Source of the DNA: Spirochaetota bacterium
GTDB lineage: Bacteria; Spirochaetota; Brachyspiria; Brachyspirales; JACRPF01
Length of the DNA stretch: 64,000 bases
Direction of reading: 5' to 3'
NCBI GenBank assembly: GCA_038043445.1
Contig: JBBTBY010000039.1
Span: 1 to 64,000 of the forward strand
Position numbers and translations under genes: made by a program. Each line of letters opens with the position of its first letter. The stretch's first letter is position 1. Positions 8,333 to 16,538 of this stretch are shown one piece after another. Below the pieces are notes generated by a model. It searched no databases. It saw only the letters and a list, made by a program, of their open reading frames with translations, and was not told the origin of the DNA.

Positions 8333-8359
8333 TATATACTATAGAAACACTAGTATATA
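8333..8359. promoter_or_regulatory. inverted repeat at the transcription start, candidate operator
   Basis: A perfect 9-bp inverted repeat, TATATACTA (8333-8341) and TAGTATATA (8351-8359), flanks a 9-base spacer. It lies directly downstream of the -10 box and upstream of the start codon at 8386, a position typical of a repressor site. The AT-rich stem would be weak as RNA, so a DNA operator seems likelier than a terminator. Confidence 0.5.
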
Positions 8360-8385
8360 AGCGATGCGCCTTGAGGGAGGACACC

Positions 8386-8820
8386 ATGCCGAAAGCGACC
8401 ATTTTAGTGATCGATGATGATGCTGATATCGTCGAGGGAATGCGCATTCTCCTTGAATCGAACGGATACGCTGTGCTTAAAGCATATGAATACGCGAACG
8501 CCCTTACACAGGCGCGCACAGCCAGTCCCGCTGTCATCATCCTCGACGCCATGCTCATGCTGAACGACACGCCAGGACTCAACTTCCCGCTTGATATTCG
8601 TCGCTCAGTCGCGACAGCACATATTCCGATATTCATGATAACCGCCTTGGACAGCGCGGATAGTGACGGCTTTAATCCCGGCACAGAGGATGAGCAGGTA
8701 CCCATCGACGCCTTCGAGGGCAAGCCAGTGAATCCTGACGTGCTCCTCAAGAAACTTGATGAACTCGTACGCATGAACAGGAGTCCGTGGGCTGAATACT
8801 TCGCACTGAACCCCAAGTAA
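8386..8820 (+). CDS. orphan single-domain response regulator
   Basis: The 144-residue receiver domain shows DDD at 10-12, phospho-acceptor D54 (VIILDAMLML) and a lysine in FEGKPVNPDVLLKKL. It has no output domain and no kinase directly beside it. Sequence and insert pattern resemble the receiver at 7724-8146, suggesting duplication. The ATG at 8386 is preceded by GGGAGG (8375-8380) at ideal spacing. It has its own promoter (8300-8328) with a palindrome at the start of transcription, so it may be separately controlled. The nearby membrane kinase at 6377 is a plausible partner, by inference only. Confidence 0.87.
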   Translation: MPKATILVIDDDADIVEGMRILLESNGYAVLKAYEYANALTQARTASPAVIILDAMLMLNDTPGLNFPLDIRRSVATAHIPIFMITALDSADSDGFNPGTEDEQVPIDAFEGKPVNPDVLLKKLDELVRMNRSPWAEYFALNPK

Positions 8821-8835
8821 GAACGCGCCGCACCC

Positions 8836-8864
8836 TTGACGCAATGCATGCCATCGGTTAGTAT
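8836..8864 (+). promoter_or_regulatory. sigma70 promoter of the aldolase-like gene
   Basis: TTGACG (8836-8841) and TAGTAT (8859-8864) are 17 bp apart, about 44 bases upstream of the ATG at 8908. Confidence 0.65.
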
Positions 8865-8907
8865 GACCTCCAATTCACCGGAGCTTCCGGTCTAAGGACA
8901 TATCCCC

Positions 8908-9882
8908 ATGTATCGCAAGGAAATTCGCGTGCTCGACTGCTCCATACGCGACGGCGGGCTCATCAATAAATGGCAGTTCTCGGACGCCTTCGTCCGCGCC
9001 ACGTATCAGGCATTGGCCGAGGCGGGCGTCGACTTCATGGAGATCGGCTATAAAGCCTCCAAGGGGATGTTCGATCCGAAGGAATTCGGTCCGTGGCGCT
9101 TCTCTGCCGATGATGATGTCAAGCGCGTCATCGACGGGATAGAGCCGCGCGTGCCGCTCTCCTGCATGGTCGATATCGGCCGCGTCGAGGACAAGGATAT
9201 CGTCAAGAAAAGCGAATCCCCATTTTCGATGATACGGGTCGCCTGCTATATAAAGGAAGTCGATAAGGCCATCGATCTGTGCAGGATGATAAGCGATAAG
9301 GGCTATGAGACCACGGTCAATATCATGGCGGTGTCGACCAATCTCGAGCGTGAGATAGATGAGGCATTGAACGACCTCTCGAAAACCGACATCCCGACGA
9401 TCTATGTCGTCGATTCCTACGGGGCCATGTACAGCGAGGACGTGACGCATCTCGTGAAGAAATATCAGGACGCGCTCCCCGGGAAGACCATCGGCATACA
9501 CACGCACAACAATCGCCAGCTCGGTTTCTCCAATACCGTACAGGCCATCATCGACGGGGCGAACATGCTCGATGCGTCGGTATACGGCATAGGCCGCGGG
9601 CCGGGCAATTGCTGTTTGGAACTGCTCCTGAGCTTTCTGCAGAACCCGAAATACAAACTGCGCCCGGTCTTAAAGCTCATTCAGGAGGAATATCTCCCCC
9701 TCCGCGAAAAGATCGAATGGGGCTACATCATCCCGTATATGATAACCGGCGTGCTCAACGAACACCCGCGCGTTGCCATCAAGTTCCGCGATACGCCCGA
9801 ACGCGACGACTTCGTGAAATTCTACGACACACTCGTCACCCCGGAAGCGGAAGAGGATATCCGTAAAGGCGCGCATCAATAG
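8908..9882 (+). CDS. DRE-TIM metallolyase-like aldolase (HMGL/4-hydroxy-2-oxovalerate aldolase type)
   Basis: The 324-residue protein matches the HMG-CoA lyase-like TIM barrel family. The N-terminal metal/catalytic motif reads CSIRDGGLIN (usual form TLRDG), a second active-site strand reads VVDSYGAMY, and the metal-binding HTHNN motif is at about 197-201, followed by GANMLDASVYGIGRGPGNC. Enzymes of this family make or break C-C bonds next to a carboxylated keto group using a divalent metal. The C-terminal lobe is short, lacking the regulatory domains of homocitrate and isopropylmalate synthases. Stand-alone members often occur beside sugar or cell-surface biosynthesis genes, but the substrate here is unknown. 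An AAGGA ribosome site precedes the ATG, and the hydrolase at 9913 follows after 30 bases. Confidence 0.8.
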   Translation: MYRKEIRVLDCSIRDGGLINKWQFSDAFVRATYQALAEAGVDFMEIGYKASKGMFDPKEFGPWRFSADDDVKRVIDGIEPRVPLSCMVDIGRVEDKDIVKKSESPFSMIRVACYIKEVDKAIDLCRMISDKGYETTVNIMAVSTNLEREIDEALNDLSKTDIPTIYVVDSYGAMYSEDVTHLVKKYQDALPGKTIGIHTHNNRQLGFSNTVQAIIDGANMLDASVYGIGRGPGNCCLELLLSFLQNPKYKLRPVLKLIQEEYLPLREKIEWGYIIPYMITGVLNEHPRVAIKFRDTPERDDFVKFYDTLVTPEAEEDIRKGAHQ

Positions 9883-9912
9883 CGGCCAACACCGATCAAG
9901 GAGCGGAAGAGC

Positions 9913-10776
9913 ATGGTCGAGAGCGTAACATTCTTTTCGGAAGGGAATAAGATCGCCGGTCATCTCTATCTGCCGCCGACAACGCCCGCAAAGGCCGTCG
10001 TGCTCTGTCACGGCTTCGCCGGGATAAAAGAAATATTGCTCCCTGCATATGCACAGGCGTTCGCGAACAACGGATACGCCGCGCTCGTCTTCGACTACCG
10101 CGGCTTCGGCGAGAGTGAGGGCGAGCGGGGGCGATTCGTTCCGCTCGAACAGGTCGCCGACATTCGAAACGCGATGACGTATCTGCAGACGCGTCCCGAG
10201 GTCCGGCGCGATGCCATCGGGCTTTGGGGAACGAGCTTCGGCGGGGCGAACGCGATACATGCCGCAGCATACGATGAGCGCGTGCGTGCGCTCGTCGTGC
10301 AGATAACGTTCGCGAGCGGCGAGCGCATGGTGCTCGGCGGCCAGGACGAAGCGGGCAAAGCGAAGGTGCGCGCAACGATACAGAAGGTCTGGGAACGCGA
10401 GGTGACGACGAACAAGAAAATGCTCCTCGCGCCCGATCAGATACTCACCGATGACGATTCCAAAGCGTTCTACGGCGGCATGATGCAGAAGCACGAGACG
10501 CTTCGAACGAAGATACCGCTCGTCACGCTCAAGCATATCATCGAATACATCCCCGAGGATGCCGTACCGGCGCTCTGCGTCCCCATCTCGATCATCGGCG
10601 CCGAGGACGATATCGTCTGTCCGGTAAGCGAATCGAAGGCGCTCTTCGCTGCGGCGAACGAGCCCAAAGAGCTTCACATCATCCCGCATGCGCGGCATTT
10701 CACCGTATACGAAGGAACATCGTTCACGCTCTCAAGCGGTTACGCGATCGCCTGGATGAACAAGCATCTCTCGTGA
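9913..10776 (+). CDS. alpha/beta hydrolase, dienelactone-hydrolase-like
   Basis: The 287-residue cytoplasmic protein has the alpha/beta hydrolase layout: an oxyanion strand VVLCHGFAGIKE (about 32-43), a DYRGFGESEG turn, a nucleophile elbow GLWGTSFGGANA (serine at about 110), an acid strand ISIIGAEDDIVCP and the catalytic histidine in PHARHFTVYE. This fits a serine esterase or hydrolase with a small substrate. It probably forms an operon with the aldolase-like gene 30 bases upstream, which would point to small-molecule carbonyl or ester metabolism. The substrate cannot be read from the sequence. Confidence 0.82.
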   Translation: MVESVTFFSEGNKIAGHLYLPPTTPAKAVVLCHGFAGIKEILLPAYAQAFANNGYAALVFDYRGFGESEGERGRFVPLEQVADIRNAMTYLQTRPEVRRDAIGLWGTSFGGANAIHAAAYDERVRALVVQITFASGERMVLGGQDEAGKAKVRATIQKVWEREVTTNKKMLLAPDQILTDDDSKAFYGGMMQKHETLRTKIPLVTLKHIIEYIPEDAVPALCVPISIIGAEDDIVCPVSESKALFAAANEPKELHIIPHARHFTVYEGTSFTLSSGYAIAWMNKHLS

Positions 10777-10954
10777 TCATACCAAAGAATAACAAGTGCC
10801 GCGGCATTGCCGCCCGTCTCCATCGCGAGATCGCCGCATCGCTCAAATAGCCGGGCATAGACCGATATTCTCCATACGTTTTGAGCTTTCGTCCATTTCT
10901 TCGAACGATCGATATACCTATCTTCTCCATAATAATTCTCGAAGAGGTCTATCG

Positions 10955-11731
10955 ATGCAATTCTCATTCATGACATTCTCGACCCCGGAGCTCGCTCTTG
11001 CCGAAGTGCTCGCGACAGCACAGCGATTCGGCTACGACTCGGTTGAACTCCGCCTCGATTCAGGCCATACACACGGCATTGAAGTTACGCTCTCCGGTGA
11101 TGATCGGAAGCGTGTACGCGAAGCCGTTGCGCGTTCCGGCAAAGCGATATCCTGTCTCGCCACTTCATGCGTATTCGCCGATCCGGCAAAACGCGAGGCG
11201 ATGACAGCCGATGCACTTCTGCGCATCACGCTTGCCGGCGACATCGGTGCGCCGACGATGCGCGTGTTCGGCGGTGTTTTTCCGGATACTATATCGCGCG
11301 AGGAAGCGATAGCCGGCGTTGTTTCATCGCTCAGGCGGCTTGCTGACGCCGCGGCAAAACACAATGTCATCGTCTGTATGGAAACGCATGACGCCTGGTG
11401 CGACCCCGCGCATGTCGCCGAAGTGCTCACGCGGGTGGATCATCCGAACATCGCCGCGAACTGGGATATTCTGCATCCGATACGAATGGGTCTCGCGACG
11501 ATAGGCTCATCGTTCGAAGCGCTCAAACCATGGATACGCCACATGCACATCCATGACTGGAAGAACGACGCGCTCGCGCCCATCGGCACGGGTATTGTCG
11601 ATCACGAAAAAGCGCTTGCGCTCGTTCGGGGCATCGGCTACACCGGAGCGGCGAGCGGCGAATGGATAAACTGGGAACCGTATGAAACGCATCTCCCGCG
11701 GGAGATAGCGACGCTGAAAACGTATCGCTGA
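10955..11731 (+). CDS. sugar phosphate isomerase/epimerase-like TIM barrel
   Basis: The 258-residue protein belongs to the xylose-isomerase-like TIM barrel superfamily. Typical features are GYDSVELRLD near the N-terminus, the metal-binding glutamate strand VIVCMETHDAW, NIAANWDILHPIRMG, and the metal/histidine strand HMHIHDWK. Members isomerise or epimerise sugars, inositols or hydroxypyruvate-type acids. The ATG at 10955 follows GAAGAGG (10941-10947); the frame is open further upstream, but that part has no ribosome site. The 178-bp gap before it shows no other gene. The 3' end faces crcB with 18 bases between the stops. Confidence 0.82.
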   Translation: MQFSFMTFSTPELALAEVLATAQRFGYDSVELRLDSGHTHGIEVTLSGDDRKRVREAVARSGKAISCLATSCVFADPAKREAMTADALLRITLAGDIGAPTMRVFGGVFPDTISREEAIAGVVSSLRRLADAAAKHNVIVCMETHDAWCDPAHVAEVLTRVDHPNIAANWDILHPIRMGLATIGSSFEALKPWIRHMHIHDWKNDALAPIGTGIVDHEKALALVRGIGYTGAASGEWINWEPYETHLPREIATLKTYR

Positions 11732-11749
11732 TCATCTCCAAATATTTTT

Positions 11750-12136
11750 TCAGCGGACCGCTTTGATCATCACCCTGCCGAGAACATATCCGAGGAACAC
11801 GCATCCGATGCCGAGCACGACGCTCATGAGCACGTTCATAACGCCAAGACGCATTTCCCCATCGCGGAGGAGATTGAACGTCTCCAGGCCGAACGATGAG
11901 AACGTCGTATACCCGCCGAGCACGCCTGTGAATAGGAACAATCGCACATTGGGCGATATGATCCTCTCCTCGACGAAGCTCCAGAGAAAACCGATGATGA
12001 AGCACCCGCTCACATTGACGATGAACGTACCCCACGGGGCGATGCTCGAGAGATATTTCTGGGACGCCGCGCTCACGAGATAGCGCGAGACAGCGCCTAT
12101 CGACCCGCCAAGCGCGATGTATACTATTTTATCCAT
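11750..12136 (-). CDS. crcB: CrcB/Fluc fluoride ion channel
   Basis: The 128-residue protein has four hydrophobic segments and all the family landmarks: GGSIGAVSRYL (about 10-20), GTFIVNVSGCF (about 36-46) and GGYTTFSSFGLE (about 73-84). Fluc proteins work as dual-topology dimers that let fluoride leave the cytoplasm. A single gene, as here, implies a homodimer. The promoter at 12149-12177 lies so close that the mRNA should have only about 5-6 bases before the ATG, leaving no room for a fluoride riboswitch, and I see no ribosome site. The 3' end converges on the isomerase gene. Confidence 0.95.
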   Translation of the reverse strand: MDKIVYIALGGSIGAVSRYLVSAASQKYLSSIAPWGTFIVNVSGCFIIGFLWSFVEERIISPNVRLFLFTGVLGGYTTFSSFGLETFNLLRDGEMRLGVMNVLMSVVLGIGCVFLGYVLGRVMIKAVR

Positions 12137-12148
12137 GCTCGTGCGGCT

Positions 12149-12177
12149 GACTATAGGTGAGCGAGATTAAAATGTCA
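12149..12177 (-). promoter_or_regulatory. sigma70 promoter of crcB
   Basis: On the minus strand, TTGACA (12172-12177) and TATAGT (12149-12154) are 17 bp apart, with only 12 bases from the -10 box to the ATG at 12136. This predicts a nearly leaderless transcript. Confidence 0.8.
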
Positions 12178-12199
12178 AGGCGCGGACCAGCCTGCGGCG

Positions 12200-12691
12200 C
12201 TACGAACCGGCATGCATCTGCGCTTTTTTCCGCGTGAACTCATGGAGCGCTATCGTCGTCTCGCGTTTTATGAATTCAGCGAGCACACGTACATCCTCTG
12301 CCGTATGCGAAAGGAATTCAATGCCTATCCTTCCGCCCTTGACGTGACGCACCCTGCTCATGAGCGAGAAATCGCCCATGTCCGGTATCTTGAAGATTAT
12401 CGTAAGCATATCGCCCTCGGTGAAGAATTGCTGCACCTTGAGCGTGGCCCCCGTCATTGACAGATCGGTGACAAGGCATGTGGAGCGTGTGTTCCCGAAA
12501 ATATAACGCGCCTCGAACGATACCCGTACACGGCCGCTTTTTCTATTGTTCTTCGGCTTTACGGCGAAACGCTTCAGCTCCTCACGTCCGGGCCGTGCTT
12601 TGACCGGGACTATCTCCGCAATGGGCATATGCCGGCGCAGGGAAGACAGCTTCTGATGTGCTGTTACGCTGATATTTGTCTTCAAGTGCAT
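12200..12691 (-). CDS. PilZ-domain protein (candidate c-di-GMP receptor)
   Basis: The 163-residue protein carries a PilZ domain (about 50-145) with an arginine-rich entry RKSGRVRVSFEARY and the second binding motif DLSMTGATL (D-x-S-x-x-G), then RHVKGGRIGIEFL. PilZ proteins bind cyclic di-GMP through these arginines and the D/N-x-S-x-x-G motif and regulate motility, polysaccharide export or adhesion. The first 45 residues are basic and unordered-looking, so the true start could be one of the internal methionines. No signal peptide is visible. It appears monocistronic. Confidence 0.8.
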   Translation of the reverse strand: MHLKTNISVTAHQKLSSLRRHMPIAEIVPVKARPGREELKRFAVKPKNNRKSGRVRVSFEARYIFGNTRSTCLVTDLSMTGATLKVQQFFTEGDMLTIIFKIPDMGDFSLMSRVRHVKGGRIGIEFLSHTAEDVRVLAEFIKRETTIALHEFTRKKAQMHAGS

Positions 12692-12720
12692 GTACGGCTC
12701 CGCACGGTTCTATCGACAGG

Positions 12721-12736
12721 TATATGGTACCATATA
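12721..12736. promoter_or_regulatory. 16-bp perfect palindrome upstream of the PilZ gene
   Basis: TATATGGT followed directly by its complement ACCATATA forms a perfect palindrome, 30 bases upstream of the PilZ start. The same half-site occurs in the GntR-type operator at 35253-35274, there with two more bases in the centre. The rest of the 160-bp gap (12692-12851) shows no gene. Confidence 0.45.
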
Positions 12737-12851
12737 ATCCGACCGGGACCGCAACGATACAGCTATGTAACTAATCGGATATCTGAACGGCGAACGCAGG
12801 TGCCGCTCTGTTATGTTACCTGGAACGGCGTTCCGCGCCGCCCGGACAATG

Positions 12852-13412
12852 TTATATCTTGAGAAGCAGCCCGAGCGAGCCGCCGGAATTCCCGCCGTAG
12901 TAATTGTATTCCGCAAAAATGGCGAGGTTCTCCGTGATAAAATAGTTCACGCCATCGGACGACCAAAACCCTATCCCGGTAGGGTTCCAATACCACAAAT
13001 ACGTGGTGTTCCAGCCCGGCACGATATTGAACCCAACGCCAAGGCCGATATAGAAATCGAGATTGTCGACGAAGGTAATACCGAGCTTAAGGCTTTTTAT
13101 ACTGAAATGGACCGTCGCCAAGCCGCCGACACCGAATGAAGAGCCCCACGCCCACCACGGGACGAAGTCCGCATATCCGCGAGCGGTAATACCGAATTGA
13201 AGCGGGACAACGTCGGCGATCCTCCATTCAGCGAAAACGAATTCAACTCCGCCGCCGACACCGAACCCGAAATAACTATAGTGCGCCCCGACTTCCATCA
13301 TGAAATTTCCCGGCTTCAACCAGCTTGTTATGGCCAGCGGCTTAGCAGCCCCGAACGATGTTGATACTGCCAAGCCGCACGCGATCGCCGCGATCATAAG
13401 CTTACGGATCAT
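12852..13412 (-). CDS. small beta-barrel-like secreted/outer-membrane protein
   Basis: The 186-residue product has a signal peptide (residues 1-22, ending SFGA). The mature part alternates glycine and aromatic residues (GVGGGVEFVF, YIGLGVGFNIV, YNYYGG) and ends in a hydrophobic residue run (GGSLGLLLKI), a pattern typical of small outer-membrane beta-barrels. AAGGAGAT lies just upstream of the ATG. No specific family is recognised and no operon partner is close; the PilZ gene downstream is 160 bp away. Confidence 0.65.
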   Translation of the reverse strand: MIRKLMIAAIACGLAVSTSFGAAKPLAITSWLKPGNFMMEVGAHYSYFGFGVGGGVEFVFAEWRIADVVPLQFGITARGYADFVPWWAWGSSFGVGGLATVHFSIKSLKLGITFVDNLDFYIGLGVGFNIVPGWNTTYLWYWNPTGIGFWSSDGVNYFITENLAIFAEYNYYGGNSGGSLGLLLKI

Positions 13413-13539
13413 ACGCTTATCTCCTTGAATTTACTTTCAGCATCTCTGCTGTCAGGACGTGCATAACGTACAAATCTAAAAACAATAGTCAATCGATCCT
13501 GCTTCCCCGATATGTGCGGCATGACTTCGGCCGCGCCCT

Positions 13540-13857
13540 TTAAAACGTTATGACCTTATCCGCCCATTCCACCATGTTGACACAATCGGTCATAGTGGAG
13601 ATGGGGCACGCCGCAGAGGCGTCCATGTGCCGCGATCTCAAGCACGTTCCGCACGCGAGAATGACACCTCCCGCGTCGACGAACGCGTTAAGCTGCACTG
13701 CGGTATCGTATTTCTCATGGGTGATGCTCTCGCATTCGACCGCCTCGCCCATGAGGAATACTTTGACCTCATGCCCTTTTTTCGATGCGACGGCGAACCG
13801 GAATGCATTCCATGACTTTTCCGGTTCTTTTGTTTCGAGAATGATACCGATTTTCAT
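13540..13857 (-). CDS. DsrE-family sulfur-relay-like protein
   Basis: The 105-residue protein matches the DsrE/DsrF-like fold: KIGIILETKEPEKSWNAFRFA, EVKVFLMGEAVE, then GGVILACGTCLRSR. The cysteine in LACGTC (positions about 69 and 72) corresponds to the persulfide-carrying site in relatives, and C84 and C91 add further thiols. Such proteins move sulfane sulfur or act in thiol chemistry. It is the last gene of the minus-strand arsenic/mercury operon, 12 bases after the methyltransferase, so a role in thiol or sulfide handling with Hg or As is plausible but inferred. Confidence 0.75.
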   Translation of the reverse strand: MKIGIILETKEPEKSWNAFRFAVASKKGHEVKVFLMGEAVECESITHEKYDTAVQLNAFVDAGGVILACGTCLRSRHMDASAACPISTMTDCVNMVEWADKVITF

Positions 13858-13869
13858 CGTTCTCTCCGT

Positions 13870-14409
13870 TTATACTATTTTAAATATCAGCCCGAAGTGA
13901 TACGGCGGCAGATCCACTTGCGTATCGAGCCTCAGTCCGATCGATGCTGCCCAGTCAATGATCTGCTCCGGCCTCGGGCGGATCTCCATTGACGGACCGC
14001 GCGGCGTTTTTTCATATTTCCAATGGATGACACCGATGCGACCATTCGGCTTTGCGAGTGATCTCGCCTTCCATAAAAGGGATACCGGGTCTTCACAATG
14101 AAGTATATTGAACAGCGACACATAATCCGCGCTTCCCCGGTATGCATCGCAACTCCCGGTGGAAACATCGTCGAGCAGCAGATCGATGTTCGCCCTGTCC
14201 TGCTCGGCGATCATTTTCCGGCAATGGTCGATCATACCCGGATCGATATCTATGCCGAGCACCCGTTTGACCATCGATGCGGCGGGCAGAATGAACGTCC
14301 CATATCCGCATCCGATATCGATCAGCAGATCGATATCGCGATCGACCCCCATGCGCGGAAGCACCGCAGCAGGATCGAAGAATGTATCCCAAAGCTCAAC
14401 GGCGGGCAT
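13870..14409 (-). CDS. class I SAM-dependent methyltransferase
   Basis: The 179-residue protein has the SAM-binding motif LLIDIGCGYGTFILPA (about 28-43), the acidic strand VLGIDIDPGMID and a post-motif YVSLFNILHCEDP. It is a small Rossmann methyltransferase without an added domain. It lacks the conserved cysteines of the arsenite methyltransferase ArsM, so I do not call it ArsM. The codons just before the ATG at 14409 read on in frame as EDSRIKFRESG, which resembles the N-terminus of relatives, but no start codon is in frame before a stop. The annotated start may therefore be internal, or the 5' end damaged. It sits between acr3 and the DsrE gene in the operon. Confidence 0.75.
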   Translation of the reverse strand: MPAVELWDTFFDPAAVLPRMGVDRDIDLLIDIGCGYGTFILPAASMVKRVLGIDIDPGMIDHCRKMIAEQDRANIDLLLDDVSTGSCDAYRGSADYVSLFNILHCEDPVSLLWKARSLAKPNGRIGVIHWKYEKTPRGPSMEIRPRPEQIIDWAASIGLRLDTQVDLPPYHFGLIFKIV

Positions 14410-14462
14410 GCCGGATTCCCTGAATTTGATACGACTATCCTCATGAACATTCGGTCGAACCC

Positions 14463-15491
14463 CTATACCCTAAAAAATCTGCGCTGAAAGTAAAGTGCGA
14501 CACCGACAAGTCCGATAAGCACCGGCACTTCAACGAGCGGTCCGACCACCGCCGCGAACGCCTGGCCGCTCCCGATGCCGAACACGGCTACCGCAACCGC
14601 GATAGCAAGCTCGAAATTATTGCTCGCCGCCGTGAACGAGAGCGACGCAGCTTTCGGATAATCCGTGCCTGCCCGCTTCGAGAAAAAGAATGATACGAGG
14701 AACATCACGACAAAATAGATGAAGAGCGGTATTGCCACCCGTATCACGTCGAACGGGATCTTTATGATGTATTCGCCCTTAAGCGAGAACATCACAACGA
14801 TGGTGAACAAAAGCGCAATAAGCGTGACAGGGCTTATCGCCTTTGAGAATTCATTCTCATACCACACCTTTCCTTTTACGCGGATAAGAACGATGCGGCT
14901 CACGAGCCCGGCGAAAAAGGGAATGCCGAGATAGATGAACACGCTTTTCGCGATATCGAGTATGGTGATGTTCACGAGAACACTTTGCATGCCGAAGAGC
15001 GGCGGCAGTACGGTAATGAAAAGCCATGCGTACACGGAATAGAACAGCACCTGGAATATCGAATTGAACGCGACGAGGCCGGCGCAATATTCGCGGCTTC
15101 CTTTGGCAAGATCGTTCCATACGATGACCATGGCTATGCAACGCGCGCTCCCGATGAGCATAAGACCAATGAAATAGTCCGGCTTGTCGCGGAGAAAGAT
15201 GATGCCGAGTGTGAACATGAGGACGGGGCCGATCACCCAGTTCTGCACGAGCGACAAGACGAGAACTTTCACGTTCTTAAACACATCGCCGAGCTCTTCA
15301 TATCTCACCTTGGCAAGCGGCGGATACATCATCAGAATGAGACCGATGGCGATGGGAATATTGGTCGTGCCGACGCTGAAATTATCCCAGAACCGGGGTA
15401 TGCCGGGAATGAAATAGCCGATGGCGACACCTGCCGCCATGGCGAGGAATATCCAAAGGGTGAGAAAGCGGTCGAGAAATGAGAGTTTCAT
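14463..15491 (-). CDS. acr3: ACR3-family arsenite efflux permease
   Basis: The 342-residue protein has about ten membrane helices and clear ACR3 features: [34 protein letters not shown], and the conserved cysteine segment [16 protein letters not shown] that is needed for arsenite transport. It exports As(III) (and possibly Sb(III)) from the cytoplasm using the proton gradient and completes the pathway begun by ArsC. The ATG at 15491 has AAGGAG immediately upstream; the frame extends further upstream into the gap but lacks a ribosome site. It follows the rhodanese gene by 26 bp. A weak TATAAT in that gap might give an extra internal promoter. Confidence 0.93.
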   Translation of the reverse strand: MKLSFLDRFLTLWIFLAMAAGVAIGYFIPGIPRFWDNFSVGTTNIPIAIGLILMMYPPLAKVRYEELGDVFKNVKVLVLSLVQNWVIGPVLMFTLGIIFLRDKPDYFIGLMLIGSARCIAMVIVWNDLAKGSREYCAGLVAFNSIFQVLFYSVYAWLFITVLPPLFGMQSVLVNITILDIAKSVFIYLGIPFFAGLVSRIVLIRVKGKVWYENEFSKAISPVTLIALLFTIVVMFSLKGEYIIKIPFDVIRVAIPLFIYFVVMFLVSFFFSKRAGTDYPKAASLSFTAASNNFELAIAVAVAVFGIGSGQAFAAVVGPLVEVPVLIGLVGVALYFQRRFFRV

Positions 15492-15517
15492 TGCATACTC
15501 CTTCTGATATATATTTA

Positions 15518-16495
15518 TTATACGTTGATTGATAGGGACTTTTTTCGCTTCCCCTGCTGCGAAGATCGAAAAAGCGGATATCCCGCTTTTTCCCACTGAG
15601 GCATGGCGTCAACAAACCTCAGCATTTTTTTATGCCCTGCTTTGAACATTTTCCCAACGGCCTTATTCAACTTGCTGTCTCCGCTGTGACAGTAAACAAC
15701 TACAGTTTTCTGGTTTAAATATCCCTCATGCCCAGGAAGCATTTCGTCAATTTTGTCTATGGGGATGTTTATAGAGCGTGCAATACTGATTTCATTGTAT
15801 TTGTCTTTATAATCAACATCTATAAAAATGGCAAGATTGTTGTCATACAGAAACTTTGCCTCTTCCAGAGATACGTTTTTAACCCCTTGAACGGATACGG
15901 CTTCTTCAAGCAGGTGTTTGAACTGTTCAGGCAGTTGATATTTTTCTATGGGAAGAGAAGCCTGTGTCCACTCCGGCCAGCCTCCGAAAAATATTGCTAT
16001 TTTCCTGTAACCCGCATCAAACAAATTAAAAGCCGTCTTGTCCGACAAATGGCATCCAACACCGTGACAGTAAGTGACGAGAACCTTGCCTTTCAACAAT
16101 TCTGCCTGCGCTTTTATCTTTTTAGGCGAGTCGTCCGCTCCGATATAGAGAGAGCCCGCTATATGAGACTGGTTGTATTCTTCCTGACTTCTAGCATCTA
16201 TGAAAAGCGCTTCCCCGCTTTCAAACAGGAGTTTTGCTTCTTTGAGATGTATTTTTGGCACATCTTCCTTTGTCTCCACTTCCATAAACAGGTATTTGTG
16301 CTTTTCAGGTATTGCATACGTTTTCACCGGGACAGGTGAACGATCAGCAACTTCTTCCACATCTGCCGCCTGTTTTGAGTTTTTTTCTTTATCAGAACCC
16401 TGTGCCGCCCGCATGACCGTACATGAAAGCACGGCAAAATACGCCGCAGCGCATAGCACTACATATTTCACTATGCCACGCACAATGATTTTCAT
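15518..16495 (-). CDS. double-rhodanese-domain lipoprotein
   Basis: The 325-residue product has an N-terminal hydrophobic segment ending AVLSC, a likely lipobox, so it is probably a lipoprotein facing the periplasm. Two rhodanese-like domains follow: the first with the loop [16 protein letters not shown] and [15 protein letters not shown], the second with [15 protein letters not shown]. Each loop holds a cysteine at the active position, so both could carry sulfane sulfur. The gene is clearly AT-rich (one line is about 25% GC) against neighbours near 57%, indicating a different origin. It sits between hgcB and acr3, with 43 and 26 bp gaps. Sulfur transfer in Hg/As thiol chemistry is a reasonable guess only. 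Confidence 0.8.
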   Translation of the reverse strand: MKIIVRGIVKYVVLCAAAYFAVLSCTVMRAAQGSDKEKNSKQAADVEEVADRSPVPVKTYAIPEKHKYLFMEVETKEDVPKIHLKEAKLLFESGEALFIDARSQEEYNQSHIAGSLYIGADDSPKKIKAQAELLKGKVLVTYCHGVGCHLSDKTAFNLFDAGYRKIAIFFGGWPEWTQASLPIEKYQLPEQFKHLLEEAVSVQGVKNVSLEEAKFLYDNNLAIFIDVDYKDKYNEISIARSINIPIDKIDEMLPGHEGYLNQKTVVVYCHSGDSKLNKAVGKMFKAGHKKMLRFVDAMPQWEKAGYPLFRSSQQGKRKKSLSINV

Positions 16496-16538
16496 AAACA
16501 CCTCTTCAAATATATAAACCAAGATACAGGATATCTGA

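Noticed and set aside
9670-10698. 342-codon minus-strand frame opposite the aldolase and hydrolase genes
   Set aside because: Spans two well-supported genes on the other strand and shows no family features.
12137-12200. Fluoride riboswitch upstream of crcB
   Set aside because: The promoter leaves only 5-6 bases of leader and no riboswitch-like pseudoknot sequence is visible.
13870-14409. Arsenite methyltransferase ArsM
   Set aside because: The protein is too short and lacks the conserved arsenic-binding cysteines; only a generic methyltransferase call is justified.
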